Made by a program: the position numbers and the translations under genes. DNA of 64,000 nucleotides from Scleromitrula shiraiana (lineage: Eukaryota > Ascomycota > Leotiomycetes > Helotiales > Sclerotiniaceae): positions 310,001 to 374,000 of the forward strand of contig JABELC010000001.1 of the NCBI GenBank assembly GCA_028455995.1, written 5' to 3'. Positions 10,089 to 20,737 of the stretch are shown here, one piece after another. Numbering within the stretch: the first letter of the stretch is position 1; each line of letters opens with the position of its first letter. The notes beneath the pieces were generated by a model that did not search any database, had not been told where the DNA came from, and worked only from the letters and a program-made list of their open reading frames with translations.

Positions 10089-13000
10089 CTACTTAGCAGC
10101 AATAACCGCAATCCACTTTTCCTGATCCTTTCTAAAAGCCCCGTAGTTAGTAAAAATGATTCATTCCCACAAGATCAAACAAAAAGAAAAGAAAAACAGG
10201 AAAAAAAAAAAACAGAAAAAAACTTACTTATCAAAATGCAATAACCTCCCAATAACCGTCCTAACCAAATCCATCTGTCTATTCCTATCCTTCTGTTCCA
10301 AAAACTGCAACAAAATCGTCTTCAAATAAACATAATCCATCCCCCCCTGAGCAGCGGCGCCATTAACCGACGCCGGAGCCGGCGATTTCGATCTCCCCGA
10401 TTCCATGGATCCCCTCGAGGGCGAAGAAAATGCATCGTTTAATCTACTCTGTTTCCCCTGCAACGTTTTAAAGTCCTTCTGCAACTTCTCAAACCTCGCA
10501 TTCGCCTCCTCAAGTAACCTCCTCAATTCCGCCCTCTGCCTCTCCCCCTCCCTAACCTCCTTCTCACTCCCATCAAGCGCATCCCTCAACTCCCCCATCG
10601 CCGCCCTCACATCCCCCACCTCCCTCTCCGACTTCTCCTTCACCCCCTCCAGCTCCTCCCTCCTCCTCTTGAACTCCTTCTCCGCCTCCAACAACTCATC
10701 CCTATCATCCACCGCCCTCTTGAGATCCCGCTCGTAATCTCTCAATTTCGTTTTCAGTTCGTCGACTTCGCGGGCTCGGCGTCGCGCGTTCGTGCTTGCT
10801 TCATCTTCAGCTCGATCGCGTTCTTCAATTGCGGATTCCATTCGCTCGCGCATTTCTCGGACTTTGGCATCGGCGCGATCGTCTACGTCGGCGAGGAGTC
10901 GTCGCATGGTTTCTCCCTCTCTAGTGCGTTCATTCAGGAGTCGTTGAACTTCTCCGAGTTCTTCTTCGAGACTTTCGGATTGCTCTTTTGCTTCCTTTAG
11001 TTGCACGCCAATTTCGGCGGTTTGATCTCTCATGCTTCCGAGTAATCCTTGTGCATTATTGTATTGTGAACCCCTGAGCTCAACTTCTTCACGAAGACCT
11101 TTAGCCTCGCTAGAAAGTTTTGATACTTGTTCCTCGAGTTCCCGAACTCGGATCCGTAGTTTTCCTGCTTCCTCTTGAACTTTGGAAAGTTCCTGACTGG
11201 CCTTTTCTCCCGTTGCAGCGTATTGAATCTTTTCCGCTTCGGATTTCCTCATGTCACGTTGTGCAACACGAGCCTGATCTTCAGCTCGAAGTCTTCCATT
11301 TGTTTCTTGAACAACCTTTTCGTTCAGTGATCTGATCTCGTTATCCCTATCTGCTGCCTGCTTCTTGAAACTAGCTAGATCGCCCTTTAGATCCTTTTCA
11401 CGGGCTTCCAATCTCCTTAAATCTGATGTACGAGCATTTAACTCATCCTTGATTGATTTGAGATTGGCATTCTCGGCACGAAGCGTCTTCAATTCTGGTT
11501 GAGCTTTCTGTAGAACATCCCTTAGATCTGTCAAATCCCTGTAGCGACTTGTAGCCAATTGCTCGGCGGCCCCAAGATCTTTTTGCAATGTACTTGATTT
11601 TGCTTTGAGGTCTTCATATTCCGATGTGAGTTTCTTGAAATCCTCTTCAACCTTAGCGGAAGCTGTAGATTGATTCTTGTGAGCTTCAATTTCAGACTCC
11701 AGTTTGGTAACTTTCTCCTCGAGTGCTGTCTTCTCCGCTTTTAGTTCCTTGATCTTTTCCTTCGCTTCCACGTGTTCTTGGCCAATTTCAAGAACATTCT
11801 CTTGCAGGTTCTCAATCTCTTCACGGAGATCCTCTTCTGTCTTCCGTTTCGTCTGTAATCTTTCGATTTGGAGATCTTTATTTGCCACTTCCTTTTTGAG
11901 TTCATCTATCTCGGCTTGCAACTCGTTTGTCGCTGGACCAGTGGTCACAGAAGTCGGCACTTTGTCAGCTGCAGCGACAGATGGTGCCGGTTCTTTGGTG
12001 GTGACAGTAGCATTGCCACCCTTCTTCTTCTTCTTATTATTCTTTTTCTTTCCCGATGCAGTTGGTGTTGCGGTTACCGTTGCAGAGGATGCTGCTGGTG
12101 TTGGCTCCTTCTCGGGTTCTTCATGAGCATTGAGAGCTTCAATCTCAGTCTTGAGCTCCTGAATCCGTTTTGCATCACTTTCCTTTGAAGTTGTCAACTC
12201 CTTAATTTGAACATCTAATAGCTCGATACGTTCTTCGGCTGCTTTACGTGCATCAACTTGTGACTTTAGTTCATCCTTCGATGCACCTTGGCTTTCGAGC
12301 TTTGACTCCAAAGAAGTGATCTTTTCTAAGCTTGCCTTTTTCTCTTCCCCAAGACTCTTTTCCAGCTCGGCAAGCTGTGTTTCAGTCTGTTGTAACTTCT
12401 CTTTCAAAGCTTGGATTTCACCATTTTGAGCCTCCAATTGGACCTTTCGAGATTGGGCAAGACCACTAACTTCTTGGATAGATCCATTTAACTCAAGTGT
12501 AACCTTTTCTAAATCTTGCGCCAGTCCAGATCCTGATTCTTGAGCTGCAGCTAGATCATTTTGCAATGTAGATACCTTTGATTTCAATTCCTCAATCTCC
12601 GATGTTTTAGCTTTGACTTCTGATTGAAGTTTTGGGAGTTCATCGTCATATGAAAAGAATTCTTCGTTGACATCCTTATCGTCAGTAGATTCTGGTTTTT
12701 GCTTCGGAGAGAAGATACCGAGCACAGATGCAACAGGAGATTTCACCGATGCCGAGGTGGTATCAGTACTGCCAACATCGGGCTTTTCGGTAGATGCGGT
12801 AGAATTGTCGCCAGCACCTGATGAATTCTTCATTGATGCGAGTTCATCCCGAACACTTGCATGCTGTTTCTCTGATTCCTCAAATTTCTTCTTGTATTCA
12901 TCTCGGTCTGTTGTTACTCGCTTCAACTCATCCATAACCATATCCCCCTTTAGCTTGACTTGATTCAGATATTCGACCAGCGCATCTGGCTCTTTAATAG

Positions 13001-13652
13001 AGTCTATAGGTGTATTTTCTTTAAGGACTTTTTCGAAGGGTTCGATAGAAATTGCGCGGGCATGCGCAACACGATAGGAGCGTAATAACTCTGTAAATAG
13101 CCACTATTAGTCGCCGCAGATTAGAACCATCAAAGCCACAAAACCTACCCTGGTAGCGACCCTCTAACTTTTCCAACTTTCTTAACTTCGTCCGTACTTC
13201 TGTTGGCAGTTCACCAGAAGCTCTAGGTGCTGATTCCGAAGCCTTGTCATTGCTATTAGCAGGATTGCCCTCCCCTTGGGCTTGGGTATCTCCATTCTCG
13301 GCCATTGGATTGGATTTCTCGTTCGAAGGTGCTGGTGTACCCGCTCGAGATGGTTCTTCGGACTCGTCGTCAATAACAAAAGCCGATTCGAATTCTGCAG
13401 GATCTGGACCTCTGCCACCTATTGCAGCATCTTCTTCTTTTGGCCTAGGTTTCCTTGGTTTCCTCGCAGGAGATTCGTTTGCAGGTCGTCTTGAAGATGT
13501 AGAAGCAGATCTTGGTATAGGGGCATTGGCAGCTTTTTGTCGAGCTTGCTCTTCTGCAATTCGAGAATCTATTGCGCCCTTGAATCGCTATTATAATTCG
13601 TCAGCCCAATTTAATTGGCAAGGCTATGATCCATATTACTGACCTGGAACAT
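10089..13652 (-). CDS. IMH1: GRIP-domain golgin, IMH1-like
   Basis: A long coiled-coil golgin that is expected to tether vesicles at the trans-Golgi through Arl1. Exons 13652-13644, 13587-13149, 13090-10228 and 10131-10089 give 1117 residues with phases agreeing at every junction. The first exon codes only for MFQ. The protein continues RFKGAIDSRIAEEQARQKAA, an N-terminus typical of fungal golgins of this family. Heptad-rich coiled coil fills most of the rest, interrupted by a Ser/Pro/Thr-rich region and a Lys-rich stretch (KKKNNKKKKKGG). The C-terminal block carries the GRIP signature YLKTILLQFLEQKDRNRQ, then VIGRLLHFDKKDQEKW. The last 14 codons come from a separate small exon. Without that exon the frame would stop right after FDK. 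The gene is divergent from LNP1. Confidence 0.9.
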
Positions 13653-14600
13653 TATGTCCACATCCACATGTAGTAGGAGTTTCTTTTGAAGATTTCCCAA
13701 AATAGAAATTAAATATGTGAGGAATTTATGTACTTATTATTATGATTACCAAGAATAAAAGAAAATGTATACAATCGTCAACGTCCACGTATTTTCGGTA
13801 AACCAAATGAATTAGTTGTCAAATTAAGAAGAAGGTTAGTTTTGTATGGAGAAGTTTAGATAGAGAACAAAGCAAGATACTTTTCTTTTCCCCATAGCTT
13901 GACAAGTTGAAGTTGCACAGCACAAGCCCATCCCAGGCTCAAACGACCCAAAAAGTAACAGATTTACCATAACACCTTTAAAACCCAACCGGCAGTTCCG
14001 TATGATTACATGATTATATGCTTATATCCTTATATGCTTATATGATTACATGATTACATGATTACTACCACCAGTACGACCTTGGGTAACGTGTACTGTA
14101 CCTCACAGACTCACAGACTCACAGACTCACACTGCAATGATTCTCTAGGTATAACAGCGGTTATTCTGCCCCCCTTGTACCTTTTTTAAAGCAAAAAGAT
14201 GAATGAATGCCTGTAAATTCTATTTATGCCTATTAAAAAGTTAGAAACTTCCTAATTAGTCTGTGCATAAACACTATAAATGCACATCATCCAATCGCGT
14301 ACAGGAGGACCCATAAACCCATAAACCCAGGAGTCAGTACTTGAGCTTACAGTCCACAGGTCTCAGGTCCCAGTGACGATGCTTGTAACCATACCATACC
14401 ATACCATACCATACCATACCTTACCTTACCTTACCTTACCTTACCTTTACCTTACCTTTACCTTACCTTTACCTTACATTTCCCACACTTTCCATAACTT
14501 CCCACAATACAGCAAACTGAACTGTCCCTTTTATATATATCAACTATAATATCAACATGAAGAGGTGACATAATACCAAACTCTTCAAATAAATTTCAAA
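13653..14600. promoter_or_regulatory. Divergent promoter region IMH1 / LNP1
   Basis: The 948-bp gap between two divergent start codons. It contains a degenerate ~13-bp tandem (ATGATTACATGAT-like, about 14001-14065) and an ACCAT array that grades into ACCTT (14387-14476). There is no gene inside. Confidence 0.5.
14387..14476. repeat. (ACCAT)n to (ACCTT)n compound microsatellite
   Basis: Six ACCAT units change to five ACCTT units and then to ACCTTT/ACCTT alternation. This looks like a point change spread by slippage. Confidence 0.9.
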
Positions 14601-15911
14601 ATGGTCTCACTATGGCCTTGGAAGGTATGTCAAATTAATTCTGATTTATTTTAAGAAATTATCACATGAATATTTACTAACAAAAGATTTATTTAAAGGG
14701 CGAGGATAATTCTCCTGCTTCGTTTGAGAAAGCACTTTCTGCTTTAGCAGAGAAGATCTCGAAGTCACAAGCACAGTTAGATTCTCGAAGACTTCGCGGA
14801 AGACGAGTAAAAGCTTTATGGACTTTATATTCGAGCTTTGCATATTTGGTGGTATTCGTTATAGTCCTCTTGGTGATAGGATGGAAGAACTTGACACCTT
14901 TGGAGTATACTGGTCTGGCAGGAAGTCCTTTAGTGTTAGTAGAATAGGAGAAGGCACGTCAAATGGAATACCAACTAACATCTCGATAGAATCTACTTGG
15001 TTCGAAGTGCGATTACGAATTATTATAATTATCGAGTGGAATCTATTACGCGCCGTCTGGAGGAACAACAAGCCGAACGTACCAAGACTATAGATAGACT
15101 TAAAGCTGCTACGAAATACAACTCAACACAGGAATTACTTGAGAAATATGGAGGTGCACCACCAAAACCTGCGTTGAAACGGACTTCATCCATCAAGAAA
15201 CCTCAAAAGAACAACAAGCCAAACCCCTCAAGAACGAGCATGGGCCCGCCTGCAACAGCAAATATACCCCGCATCAACCAAATTCCAAGTCAACCATCTA
15301 CCCCTCAACAACAAATTTCTCCTCGCCAACTTACTCCTCAACAATTAATGAGCAGGACACCTCCTGCATTCCGTGTGCCATCACCTATCGGTACGCCCGC
15401 AGAACCTGGTCCTCCGGAATTTGCACCCAACGCCTTTTCTGGGACACCCCAATATGTACAAGGAGCCGAGCAAATAACGGAGGGACATTGGTACGATCGA
15501 GTATTAGATCTATTACTCGGCGAAGACGAAACCCATCCCAAAAACCGCATGGCACTAATCTGTCCCAACTGTCGACTTGTAAATGGCCAAGCACCGCCCG
15601 GTACCAAAACCCTCGCCGAACTAGGAAAATGGAGATGTTATGGCTGTAACTCGTTAAATGGAGAGGACGATGAAGCCGCCAAAGCTGTTAAGGAAATGAA
15701 GGAAAGAATTCATGAAACCAACTCAAATGAACAAATCGGATCTGGTTCCGGGTCCGAGGATAAAAGTACCATAGGAAGTGAAGATTTGGAACATGATGAT
15801 GAATCAGATGAGGTAGCAGATATCAAGCATGAGGAATCTTCTGCCGAAGAGGAAAAGGTTGAGACGAAACCAAAAAGAGGTCGACCTAAATCGACTCGCA
15901 AAAAGGCGTAA
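14601..15911 (+). CDS. LNP1: ER junction protein Lunapark homologue
   Basis: Lunapark stabilises three-way junctions of the tubular ER network. Exons 14601-14624, 14699-14934 and 14990-15911 give 393 residues. The order is: an N-terminal segment MVSLWPWK on its own 24-nt exon; a coiled-coil-like region; two close hydrophobic segments at about residues 45-95 that would form a membrane hairpin (around AYLVVFVIVLLVIGW and the LAGSPLVIYLV stretch); a second coiled coil (ITRRLEEQQAERTKTIDRLK); a Pro/Ser/Gln-rich linker; and the zinc ribbon with CPNC at about 278-281 and CYGC at about 303-306. The tail is acidic and then basic (KRGRPKSTRKKA). The length and domain order match fungal Lnp1. Intron 2 lies inside the hairpin. 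Confidence 0.92.
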
Positions 15912-16358
15912 AGGTGTAAAAGGAGGAATTTGTCCGATTCTTGATAAAAGTTTCGTTATTTTTCTCAAATAGCGAAGAGTAAAATTTCTTTTTTTTGCCC
16001 CTATTACCTACTTATTTATCTATCTATTTATCTCACAAACAATTACTTATTCTTTTCTTGTCCTATCTATGGAGGTTCCTCCTTGTGTGTATGTATGTAT
16101 CTGTATAATATGTATGCAATTCGTTAAAACTATTTTATCATAACCGTGTATTTTGTTCATTCCCTCTGTCTATCCGTTTTTCATTTCCTTTCCCTGCCGC
16201 TGCTTTCCTTCCCTCACCTGCCCATTCCTTTTTTGCAAACTATCGTATCATCATATCTTATTATCCTATCCTATCCTATCCTATCTTATATGCACCCATT
16301 TCCTCCCTCCTGATCGGTGCGTGCATTAATTAGTATCGGTGGTTTTGCGATCATTAGG
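15912..16358. other. Convergent 3' intergenic region
   Basis: The 447-bp gap between the convergent stops of LNP1 and the next gene. It is T-rich with a short TCCTA array near 16263-16285 and no coding signal. Confidence 0.55.
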
Positions 16359-18200
16359 CTAGTTCGAATGAGTTCGTACTTTCTGATCATTCATAGCTGG
16401 ACGGCCGAAAGAACGTCGAGAGCCTGGATTCTCATTGCAATTACTCTTCTCGTTTGAGTTCATGAATGTATTTTGACCACTGGTAGACGGACGACCTCTC
16501 GGACGTTGCGCGAACGAAGAATCAAAATTCGTATGTCTGATCGACGATGGTTTCTTAGGGACGCGTGACGCATCACTTCCCGTAGGTGAAACTCCATTTA
16601 AGAACCTCGAGTCGGGTGGTACAGAGCGGGAATTAGCGGTATATCTAGTAGTACTGAGATCTATTTGTCTCGACTCTTGTTGTTTCCGGTGATAGACTTC
16701 CCAATCTTTTACTCTTTGCTGATATGTTCCCATTGCTCTTATCCGAGCCTCGTTTTCTTCTTTTGTTCCTTCTCCAGCTATTCCTAGCTGTGGCTCACTC
16801 GTCCTCTTGACCTGTCTATCGCGATTCGTATCGCTTCTTTTGATCTTTCCTTGTTGTTGTAATTGTCGTTCTCTCTGCTGATGTGTTTCTGAACCTCCCA
16901 CCCTTTGTCGATGTGTTCCCGTCGTTTTTGTACGTTTCTCATTTTTCTCACCTGTTCCCTCTTCAGGCGTTGCCATATCCTTTTTGTTCATTCCCTCAGC
17001 CCCTCTCCCCGACTCTTCGCCATCGCTTACCTTCTCATCCTGTAAATCACTGCCTCTCTCAACCCACTCTCTCGTTCTATCATTCGGCTCCTCACCAAGT
17101 ACACTCTTATCTCCCTCAATCCACTCTTTTATCCTATTATTCTGCTCCTCCGCGCTCAAACCCATCATACCCAAATCACTACTCAAATCCAAATTCAAAT
17201 CCCTGCTACTCTCCCACCCAGACTCCTCAACACTCAGATGTCCAATCGTCGATCCAAACTCCACCTCATCTATCACCATATTATCCGCCTCCATCAACGT
17301 ATTCCTCTCATCCATCAAAACCAAACTCTCATATCCACCAACCACCGCCCAACTCCTTCCAATCGCCCCGGTCTTCCATCTCTTCTCCCTCTCCTGCTTC
17401 AACTTCCATTCCTCTTCTTTCACCTCGGATTCCTCCCATTCTTTCAGCGTCTTCTCCCTCACCTTCGTGTACGGCATATGCGGATTTAAATTCTTCATTT
17501 CCCGCGCAGCGAACCATCGACCATTTTTCATCTTTACCCCCTGTCTTGCATGATGCCCATCATCACGATACTGAGCACCACGTAAATCCCTCTTCTCATC
17601 AACCATCTTCCCACCCCAATTCCTAAGCGCCTCCTCAAAAGGCCAATGTCTGAACTCCGGTTTCTTAACTGCATTATCAAATACATCCTCCATAAACTCC
17701 TTCACAAATACCGTCTCTGTTAATCCTGGTTGGAGAAACTCACTCCCCGTTACACTCCACCTCGACATATCGGACCAAGATTTTTCATTTTCACCCCCTT
17801 TCTTCTCATCTTCCTCCCCCCCACCAACCAAACAAGGCACGCAAACCCTCTCCATCCCACCCCCCCTCTCCCCCAACTTAACCATCTCCTCCTCCTCCTC
17901 ATGCGCCCTCGACACCCCATCCGAACCGCACTCAAACTTAAATTCCCCCCGTGCCGAAACTCCCGCATCATCCTCGATTGTACAATCATCGTAAACAGCC
18001 GGATTTATCAAAGTGGAGATCGTCGCGATGGTGGAGTGCACGAGGGGCCGCAGGACGAGCGGTGTCATGATGTTGAGTGTGTGCGAGAGACGCGGTTGAT
18101 TGGGAATGAGGAGGGCCGGTCTTGGTTTTGGTTTTGGTTCTGGTTTTGGGGGTGGGGTTTGGGCTCTTGCGAGCGGAGTTTGTTTTGAAGAGGGTGGCAT
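16359..18200 (-). CDS. Hypothetical protein, acidic/basic low-complexity, 613 aa
   Basis: A single-exon frame of 613 residues from the first ATG of the frame (MPPSSKQTPL). No family is recognised. The N-terminus is Pro/Lys-rich and is followed by a more ordered stretch around MTPLVLRPLVHSTIATISTL. The middle holds a Trp- and Glu/Lys-rich helical region (KEWEESEVKEEEWKLKQERE) and sequences such as EFRHWPFEEALRNWGGKM. The C-terminal third is Ser/Arg/Gln-rich, with a PRGRPST motif that resembles the core of an AT-hook. That hints at a nuclear role but is not proof. Long opposing open frames on the plus strand are composition shadows. An N-terminal intron cannot be excluded. Confidence 0.7.
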   Translation of the reverse strand: MPPSSKQTPLARAQTPPPKPEPKPKPRPALLIPNQPRLSHTLNIMTPLVLRPLVHSTIATISTLINPAVYDDCTIEDDAGVSARGEFKFECGSDGVSRAHEEEEEMVKLGERGGGMERVCVPCLVGGGEEDEKKGGENEKSWSDMSRWSVTGSEFLQPGLTETVFVKEFMEDVFDNAVKKPEFRHWPFEEALRNWGGKMVDEKRDLRGAQYRDDGHHARQGVKMKNGRWFAAREMKNLNPHMPYTKVREKTLKEWEESEVKEEEWKLKQEREKRWKTGAIGRSWAVVGGYESLVLMDERNTLMEADNMVIDEVEFGSTIGHLSVEESGWESSRDLNLDLSSDLGMMGLSAEEQNNRIKEWIEGDKSVLGEEPNDRTREWVERGSDLQDEKVSDGEESGRGAEGMNKKDMATPEEGTGEKNEKRTKTTGTHRQRVGGSETHQQRERQLQQQGKIKRSDTNRDRQVKRTSEPQLGIAGEGTKEENEARIRAMGTYQQRVKDWEVYHRKQQESRQIDLSTTRYTANSRSVPPDSRFLNGVSPTGSDASRVPKKPSSIRHTNFDSSFAQRPRGRPSTSGQNTFMNSNEKSNCNENPGSRRSFGRPAMNDQKVRTHSN

Positions 18201-18787
18201 TTTTTGGCGGATGAGATGCGGTCCCGCTGTGTGTTGGCACACATGCAATGCAAGTATGGGGATGGCGAGGTGTGGTGACGTGACGTGACTAGTCTAGTCT
18301 AATCGTGAAGCGAGATGTATAGGGGTGAATGTTATGTAGGTGTGTATGTATGCATGTATGTATGTATGCATGCGTAAGGATGAAGAGGGGTCGAAGACTA
18401 ATTCTAATTAGTAGAAATTTAGACGCATGGATTTTACGACGGGATTGAGATGAAAAAAATAGGATAGTTGATTTCTTATAAATTAATAGTGTTGGAGTAA
18501 GGAAGTTGAGAAGTCGGATTTATTAATCGATGGATTGATTGCTTTCTAGAATAAACTCGACGTGCAACACAGGTAAACAAACCAATAATAGATTTACGAG
18601 CAAGGAAATATTCCTGATGGAAGAAAGTACTGTATGAAAGGAAGAAAGTATGAAAGAAAGTATGTGTTACTTGAAGAAAAAATTGAAGAAGAGGAGAAGA
18701 AAACACTCTACGGAAGATCAAAATGGTATGTCGGAGCAATGCCATATTGTTACTTATTCATCAAAACAATAGACGACGTCTTGGGAA

Positions 18788-18818
<31 letters not shown>

Positions 18819-19464
18819 TATTATGCACTGTACTACCCATTGTGGTTCAAGGATTATATGTGAATGCGAGACAGACTATTGAGGGGAAGAAATTGGCGGA
18901 AGCATGGGGATTAAAACAGTGAATATGTTGAATCATTCATGGAAATGTGATGGTGGTTGAGATGATTGGGTACCTTGATAATCGGATTGTCTAATCTTTT
19001 TACCAGGCTTGTTTTGGGGTTGTTGATGTGATATGGTGTTTTTGAGTGAAGTATTTTGCGCTGAGTGTTTGACATGTCTTCTTGATTTATGCATATATTC
19101 ACTTCTTGATCACCAATGCAAATATTGTTTCAGCTGATTGTTCTGTATCAATCAATGTATTTAAAGCTGCTCTGGGAAATTTGTATCAATCTTCTAGATC
19201 CGATCTAGTATTACTTCTTCCATATATTTATTAGTTGATCTTTATGAGAACAGTATAGTTTCCTTCGTTATTCACACCTTTAGTCAGAAATTCTAGTTAC
19301 TTGCTCAAGTTTCTCTATTCACTCAAGTTTGTCTATTCACTCAAGTCATGTTATTTGGTCATATCAACTCATATAAAAAAGAGACGAAAACAATCTGCAT
19401 TCCAAGGCTATGGATATGCACTAATGATTCAAGTTCTCATCTCAACCTTCCTCCCATCCTCCTC
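18201..19464. other. Intergenic region
   Basis: About 1.26 kb upstream of the hypothetical gene. It holds a GTATGTATG microsatellite (about 18336-18372) and an ATT run (about 18786-18815). I see no supported gene. Confidence 0.5.
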
Positions 19465-19659
19465 CTACTTCTTACCCTTCTTTACAGGTTTATCGCCTCT
19501 CTTTCCATTATTATCATTACTATCATCAGCTGTCCTCTTCCTTCCTGTTCCTTTAGTACCGTCGTTGGATCTCTTTGTGTTGTCCAAATCAAGATCTGGC
19601 ATTGAGCTTGTGGAATGGCGCTTTGCTTTGTCGTTACCGGTTTTGTTTGCGCCAGTCAT
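19465..19659 (-). CDS. Possible small basic protein, 64 aa
   Basis: A 64-residue frame (MTGANKTGNDKAKRH...) that is hydrophilic, Lys/Asp/Asn-rich and lysine-tailed (GDKPVKKGKK). The composition is protein-like and not driven by a simple repeat, which sets it apart from neighbouring frames. There is no recognised family and no intron needed. It sits alone in a gene-poor region. It could be a small nuclear or nucleic-acid-binding protein, or a chance frame. Confidence 0.3.
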   Translation of the reverse strand: MTGANKTGNDKAKRHSTSSMPDLDLDNTKRSNDGTKGTGRKRTADDSNDNNGKRGDKPVKKGKK

Positions 19660-20040
19660 TGAGAATTGTATGAATAGGGGGATAAGATAGATTTCGGGTA
19701 CTGTAGTGATGTTGATAACGTTGAGTAGTATTTAATATCGGAGTTGTATTGATGTTTGTATTGGTGGTGTGGATGATGTGTGTATCGAAGCTTCGACTGT
19801 GGAATTAAGTAGTTTTTATATTCGAATACTGCGTACATATTTCCTTTTTTGATCGCTTGACAATAATGATATTATCAAACACACCTTTGCAATGACATGT
19901 CCATGTTAGGAAGGGTTTTTAGCAGTGTATCCAGCAAAAGCCTGTTGGATTTAAAAATAGAATGTAATGGCCTAAACAACGGTCAGTCTTTCGTACTAAC
20001 GTAATAATTCAAGATATATCTTGCCTACCTAGGTAAGTAA

Positions 20041-20737
20041 TCAAAGTCGACATAAAGCACCATTAATTTCATATATATAGTTGGTCAATTTTAATAGAAT
20101 AGGAAATTTCGTTGAAGTGAAGTCTAATAAATTACATAATAGATGCATTTGCCTCATATATTCTCCAACCCGTTTGATATAATCCCAATGTCCCCTCCCT
20201 AACTCCTTCTCCAAAGCTTTATAACGGCTCCCTAAGAAAATCGAATAATCCGAAAAGTCTTCGGACTGCTTCTGACTTTTTGCTTCGCGTTTCTCGCTCT
20301 CGGTCGAATTTTCTTGACTTGGAGTTGTTTCGGATCCTTCGGTATCGTCACGATGTTTTGTTCTATCGTCCTTGATTCTCAATGGGATTGTGTATCTATG
20401 TAACAGTTAGTTTTTAATACATGTCAATGCAATTCATATTGCCCATTACTCACTCTTTAGTCATCTTAACGGGACTAGATCTTTTAGGTGAATTTGAGTC
20501 CGACTTCTATACAATTTTCTGAGTCGCTCGCGGAGTAATTTCTTCTCGAGATTTGTCGGTATATTTGATGTCAGATCATGGATTTCAATTTTATTTATTA
20601 CTCTTCTTGTTTCTCCCTATTGCGTTAACGTAGCACAAATATTCACGTTTATATTGGAATTGACAGACTGGTAATATGGTGCAAAATCTGAAGGTAACTT
20701 ACTTAATTACCAATTTAATTACCATTCGTACATTCAT
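20041..20737 (-). CDS. Hypothetical protein, multi-exon
   Basis: Two well-phased exons, 20616-20471 and 20395-20041, give about 166 residues. They join through a GTTAAG...CATAG intron. The first exon reads ETRRVINKIEIHDLTSNIPT and then a Lys/Arg/Leu-rich helix. The second begins YTIPLRIKDDRTKHRDD, continues with a Ser/Glu/Lys-rich linker, and ends with a more ordered segment (GRGHWDYIKRVGEYMRQMHL) and a hydrophobic tail. A short first exon 20737-20723 (MNVRM) fits by phase, but its donor is weak, so the start is uncertain. No family is recognised. A decayed gene or a lineage-specific protein is equally possible. Confidence 0.4.

Noticed and set aside
16883..17626. Plus-strand Pro/Ser-rich frames of 190-250 codons
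   Set aside because: They are antisense to the 613-residue hypothetical gene and show only composition-driven Pro/Ser/His text.
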